This document shows positions 6,064 through 8,798 of a DNA stretch of 8,798 bases, one piece after another (position 1 is the stretch's first letter; every line of letters starts with the position of its first letter). Location of the stretch: contig WRFW01000168.1 of assembly GCA_009787435.1 (NCBI GenBank), forward strand, positions 1 to 8,798. The letters are read 5' to 3'. This DNA is from Defluviitaleaceae bacterium. GTDB lineage: Bacteria > Bacillota > Clostridia > Lachnospirales > UBA5962. The notes below the pieces were generated by a model that did no database searches, was not told where the DNA came from, and saw nothing but the letters and a program-made list of their open reading frames with translations. The position numbers and the translations under genes were made by a program.

Positions 6064-6092
6064 TTGACAAATTTTCAAAAGTATGATATTAT
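6064..6092 (+). promoter_or_regulatory. Sigma-A promoter of hrcA-grpE-dnaK
   Basis: A perfect TTGACA (6064-6069) is followed after 17 nt by TATTAT (6087-6092). The predicted start of transcription is near 6099, so the CIRCE-like inverted repeat at 6105-6131 would begin a few bases into the transcript, where HrcA binding can block initiation. It is the strongest promoter in the window. Confidence 0.85.
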
Positions 6093-6104
6093 ATTAAACA
6101 TGAT

Positions 6105-6131
6105 TTAGCACTCACTAAATCACTCTGCTAA
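6105..6131. promoter_or_regulatory. CIRCE-like operator (HrcA binding site), diverged right half
   Basis: The left half TTAGCACTC (6105-6113) is perfect to consensus. After the canonical 9-nt spacer the right half reads CTCTGCTAA (6123-6131) instead of GAGTGCTAA, so the outer TTAGCA/TGCTAA palindrome is kept and the inner three positions are lost (15 of 18 consensus bases). A perfect 8-bp inverted repeat, TGATTTAG (6101-6108) with CTAAATCA (6115-6122), overlaps it. Position just after the promoter and before hrcA is as expected for autoregulation by HrcA. Confidence 0.82.
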
Positions 6132-6173
6132 TAAACTTAGTGTTTATACATTTTTATGTAGTTTAATAGATGG

Positions 6174-6178
6174 GGAGG
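6174..6178 (+). promoter_or_regulatory. Ribosome binding site that sets the hrcA start at TTG 6185
   Basis: GGAGG lies 6 nt before TTG 6185. The in-frame ATG at 6170 comes before this site and has no Shine-Dalgarno-like sequence of its own upstream. An ATG at 6180 is out of frame and reaches a stop after three codons. Confidence 0.75.
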
Positions 6179-6184
6179 GATGAA

Positions 6185-7186
6185 TTGCTAAACAATGAAA
6201 AAGATTTGCGTAAATTTAAAATTTTAGAAGCCATAATAACAGAATATATTAACACCGGTGAACCTGTTAGCTCCAGAGCTTTAGAAAAAAAACATAATTT
6301 AGGCATAAGCTCTGCAACAATTAGAAACGAAATGAGCGACCTCGAAGAAATGGGCTTAATAATTGCCCCGCACACTAGTGCTGGGCGAATACCGTCCGAT
6401 AAAGGTTACCGTCTCCATGTAGATAGAATGGAAGGCAAAAATTTAAATGATGAGCAAGCCCAATATTTAAAAAATATTATAGTTCAAAATGTAAACCAAA
6501 CTGAACACCTAATGAAAGAAACTGCCAAAGCAATAGCTGCTTTAACAAATTATACGACAATTGTTTCTGAAACGCCAACAAACCTTTTGGTTCACTATAT
6601 TCAGCTAATCCCTTTAGATGCTAATGAACTTGTTTTAGTAGTTATTACAGTTACTAAATTAGTGAAAAATACTAAAATTAAAACCGAAAAAGAATATGAT
6701 ATAGAAACTTTGACAATGTGGACTAACAATTTAAATAGCATTTTAAAGGGTAAAACAGCGGAAGAAATTGAAGCTATAAAGCTCGAAGCTACAGAGCCAA
6801 TTTTAGAAGAAATCTTAAATAGAATAGCTTTAATTTTAAAAATGGAAACCGAAAAAGATTTTCTAGTAGCCGGCGTTAATAATATTTTAGCCTATCCTGA
6901 GTTTAGCGATGTGAATAAAGCACAAACTTTATTTAAAACTTTAGAAGAGAAAGACAGAATAATATCCCTTTTAGATAAACCTGGCGAAGATAGTATTGAG
7001 ATAGTAATCGGTGAAGAGCTAGAAATTGAAGAGCTGAAAGATTGCAGCATAATAAAAGCTAATTATATGATAGGCGAGGGGCAAATAGGGCAGCTTGGCA
7101 TAGTAGGTCCCAAACGTATGGACTATGCAAGGGCAGTAGCAATTTTAAATACAACATTGGAGGCAATTAATGAGCGAAGAAAATGA
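6185..7186 (+). CDS. hrcA: Heat-inducible transcription repressor HrcA
   Basis: With the TTG start this is a 333-residue protein (338 if the ATG at 6170 were used), normal for HrcA. The N-terminal winged-helix DNA-binding domain covers about residues 1-75: the TGEPVSSRALE segment, the recognition-helix stretch SSATIRNEMSDLEEMGL, and the wing PHTSAGRIPSDKGYR that is diagnostic of the family. The middle and C-terminal part form the ligand/dimerisation domain and end with the conserved GIVGPKRMDYARAVAIL segment. HrcA represses its own operon by binding CIRCE, and GroEL-type chaperonin normally helps it fold. The TTG start gives MLNNEK, like other HrcA proteins that begin MLN-E/R. Its last 17 nt overlap grpE, which points to coupled translation. 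Confidence 0.95.
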   Translation: MLNNEKDLRKFKILEAIITEYINTGEPVSSRALEKKHNLGISSATIRNEMSDLEEMGLIIAPHTSAGRIPSDKGYRLHVDRMEGKNLNDEQAQYLKNIIVQNVNQTEHLMKETAKAIAALTNYTTIVSETPTNLLVHYIQLIPLDANELVLVVITVTKLVKNTKIKTEKEYDIETLTMWTNNLNSILKGKTAEEIEAIKLEATEPILEEILNRIALILKMETEKDFLVAGVNNILAYPEFSDVNKAQTLFKTLEEKDRIISLLDKPGEDSIEIVIGEELEIEELKDCSIIKANYMIGEGQIGQLGIVGPKRMDYARAVAILNTTLEAINERRK

Positions 7187-7691
7187 AAAAGATGAAGACC
7201 TTCAAAATTTAGAAGATATAGGCGATAAAGAAGGCGTAGACGATTTAGAAATTTTAGATGCTCCCGAACAGGAAGAAGATAAAACAAAAGAATTAACAGA
7301 CAAATTGCAAAGAACAATGGCAGAATTTGATAATTTTAGAAAAAGAACTATGAAAGAAAAAATAAGTATGTATGATGATGGTGTCCGAGACACGATAGAC
7401 AGCTTATTACCCGTAATAGATAATTTCACAAGAGCTGCCAAAAGTTTAGACGAGAAAGACGATGTGCACAAGGGCATAATAATGATTTATAAGCAGTTTG
7501 AAAACATAATGGAGCAAATAGGCATTGAAAAAATAGATGTTTCTGGAGAGTTTGACCCAAATATTCACAATGCAGTTTCTACAGAAGATAACGCAAATTT
7601 TAAATCGGGTGAAATAATAGAAGAGTTACAACAAGGCTATAAATATAAAGAAAAAATAATAAGACATAGTTACGTTAAAGTTGCAAATTAG
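7170..7691 (+). CDS. grpE: Nucleotide exchange factor GrpE
   Basis: A 173-residue co-chaperone that speeds ADP release from DnaK. Residues 1-38 are a very acidic, disordered-looking tail. Residues 39-100 form the long dimerisation helix region, with QRTMAEFDNFRKRTMKEK at its core. The C-terminal beta-domain that touches DnaK carries the family signature from FDPNIHNAVSTED (128-140) to EELQQGYKYKEKIIRHSYVKVA. The ATG at 7170 has GGAGG at 7159-7163 with a 6-nt spacer and lies inside the end of hrcA, so translation is probably coupled. It is followed 34 nt later by dnaK, the usual Firmicute order. Confidence 0.96.
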   Translation: MSEENEKDEDLQNLEDIGDKEGVDDLEILDAPEQEEDKTKELTDKLQRTMAEFDNFRKRTMKEKISMYDDGVRDTIDSLLPVIDNFTRAAKSLDEKDDVHKGIIMIYKQFENIMEQIGIEKIDVSGEFDPNIHNAVSTEDNANFKSGEIIEELQQGYKYKEKIIRHSYVKVAN

Positions 7692-7725
7692 ATTAAAAAA
7701 TTTAAATTAATTGGAGGAATTGATT

Positions 7726-8798
7726 ATGAGTAAAATAATAGGTATAGACTTAGGAACAACAAATTCTTGTGTGGCAGTTATGGAAGGTGGGCAGCCTGTA
7801 GTTATTCCAAACGCTGAGGGTTCAAGAACTACACCATCTATAGTAGGTTTCACTAAAACAGGGGAAAGGCTTGTAGGTGATGGTGCAAAACGCCAAGCTA
7901 TTACTAACCCAGATGCAACAGTAATAAGTATAAAAAGGCATATGGGTACTAACCACAAAGAAAAAATTGACGGCAAAGAATATTCACCACAAGAGATTTC
8001 AGCTATGATTTTAACAAAATTAAAGCAAGATGCTGAAAGCTACTTAGGTGAAACTGTTTCAAAAGCTGTTATAACAGTGCCTGCTTATTTTACAGACAGT
8101 CAAAGACAAGCGACTAAAGATGCAGGTAAAATTGCGGGTCTTGAAGTGGAACGTATTATAAACGAGCCTACAAGTGCCGCTTTAGCATACGGCTTAGATA
8201 ATGAAAAAGAACAAAAAATAATGGTCTATGATTTAGGCGGTGGAACATTTGATGTTAGTATAATAGACATAGGAGATGGTGTTATTGAAGTTTTAGCTAC
8301 TTCTGGTAACAACAAACTCGGTGGTGATGATTTTGATGAAAGAATTGTAGATTATATTATATCAGAATTCAAAAAATCAGACGCAATAGACCTTAGCTCC
8401 GATAAGATGGCACTTCAGCGTGTTCGTGATGCAGCTGAAAAAGCGAAAAAAGAACTTTCAAGCACAACTACAACAAATATAAACTTGCCATTTATTACAG
8501 CAAATGCAGAGGGTCCAAAGCATTTAGATATAAACTTAACACGTGCTAAATTTGAAGAGCTAACAGCAGACTTAGTTGAAAAAACTATGGAACCAGTTCG
8601 CACAGCTCTTAAAGATTCAGATTTATCACCAAATGAATTAGATAAAATAATATTAGTTGGTGGGTCTACTAGAATACCTGCTGTTGTAGAAGCGGTTACA
8701 AAGCTTACAGGCAAAGAGCCTTTTAAAGGAATTAATCCAGATGAATGTGTTGCTGTTGGTGCTTCTATTCAAGGTGGTAAACTTGCAGGCGATGCAGG
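7726..8798 (+). CDS. dnaK: Chaperone DnaK (Hsp70), nucleotide-binding domain only (3' end outside window)
   Basis: The frame stays open for 357 full codons and runs off the right edge. It covers nearly all of the actin-like ATPase domain of Hsp70. Seen in order: phosphate-1 loop IGIDLGTTNSCVAV (5-18), IKRHMGT (69-75), VITVPAYFTDSQRQA (115-129), NEPTSAALAYG (146-156), phosphate-2 loop YDLGGGTFDVS (168-178), and the adenosine motif VGGSTRIPAV (311-320). Between IKRHMGT and the SPQEIS segment it lacks the roughly 25-residue insertion of Gram-negative DnaK, as in Firmicutes. The ATG has GGAGG at 7713-7717 with an 8-nt spacer. The substrate-binding domain, and probably dnaJ, lie outside the window. 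Confidence 0.97.
   Translation, partial: MSKIIGIDLGTTNSCVAVMEGGQPVVIPNAEGSRTTPSIVGFTKTGERLVGDGAKRQAITNPDATVISIKRHMGTNHKEKIDGKEYSPQEISAMILTKLKQDAESYLGETVSKAVITVPAYFTDSQRQATKDAGKIAGLEVERIINEPTSAALAYGLDNEKEQKIMVYDLGGGTFDVSIIDIGDGVIEVLATSGNNKLGGDDFDERIVDYIISEFKKSDAIDLSSDKMALQRVRDAAEKAKKELSSTTTTNINLPFITANAEGPKHLDINLTRAKFEELTADLVEKTMEPVRTALKDSDLSPNELDKIILVGGSTRIPAVVEAVTKLTGKEPFKGINPDECVAVGASIQGGKLAGDA

Noticed and set aside
8415..8714. 99-residue minus-strand reading frame, and similar ones at 7707-7976, 7202-7477 and 7123-7317
   Set aside because: They lie opposite dnaK, grpE and hrcA and read as hydrophobic shadow translations of those genes.

Overview
The window looks like chromosomal DNA of a low-GC, endospore-forming Firmicute, most likely a member of the Clostridia. 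The evidence is AT-rich DNA, strong GGAGG-type ribosome binding sites with frequent GTG/TTG starts, two spoIIIA sporulation genes, and an hrcA-grpE-dnaK heat-shock operon whose DnaK lacks the insertion found in Gram-negative DnaK. Genus or species cannot be fixed from the sequence alone.

Left half, minus strand. The 5' part of a MoxR-type AAA+ ATPase gene (1-459, running off the left edge) has its own promoter. Next comes a secreted phospholipase-C-like phosphodiesterase (634-1947) with two candidate promoters upstream and a clear terminator downstream. It is followed by spoIIIAB (2128-2634) and spoIIIAA (2762-3553). The spoIIIA operon appears to stop after AB: the place where spoIIIAC would start holds the promoter region of the phospholipase gene.

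Right half, plus strand. A divergent gene (3842-5176) encodes a 444-residue exported protein of unknown family. Its last 222 residues are rich in Glu and Tyr and contain no Lys or Arg. It is followed by about 1 kb without a gene, A-rich on the plus strand and built partly of degenerate short repeats (an approximately 37-nt tandem array and an 18-nt direct repeat), ending in an intrinsic terminator. After that comes a classic heat-shock operon: phased A-tracts, a sigma-A promoter, a diverged CIRCE operator, hrcA (probably TTG start), grpE (17-nt overlap with hrcA) and dnaK (cut by the right edge).

How the parts work together. HrcA should repress its own operon through the CIRCE-like site, with GrpE acting as nucleotide exchange factor for DnaK. 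SpoIIIAA and SpoIIIAB are the ATPase and a membrane component of the mother-cell-to-forespore channel. The two exported proteins flank the spoIIIA pair, both use GTG starts, and both have unusual compositions (the mature phospholipase-like protein has no lysine at all). These two proteins and the repeat-rich spacer are the least ordinary parts of the window.
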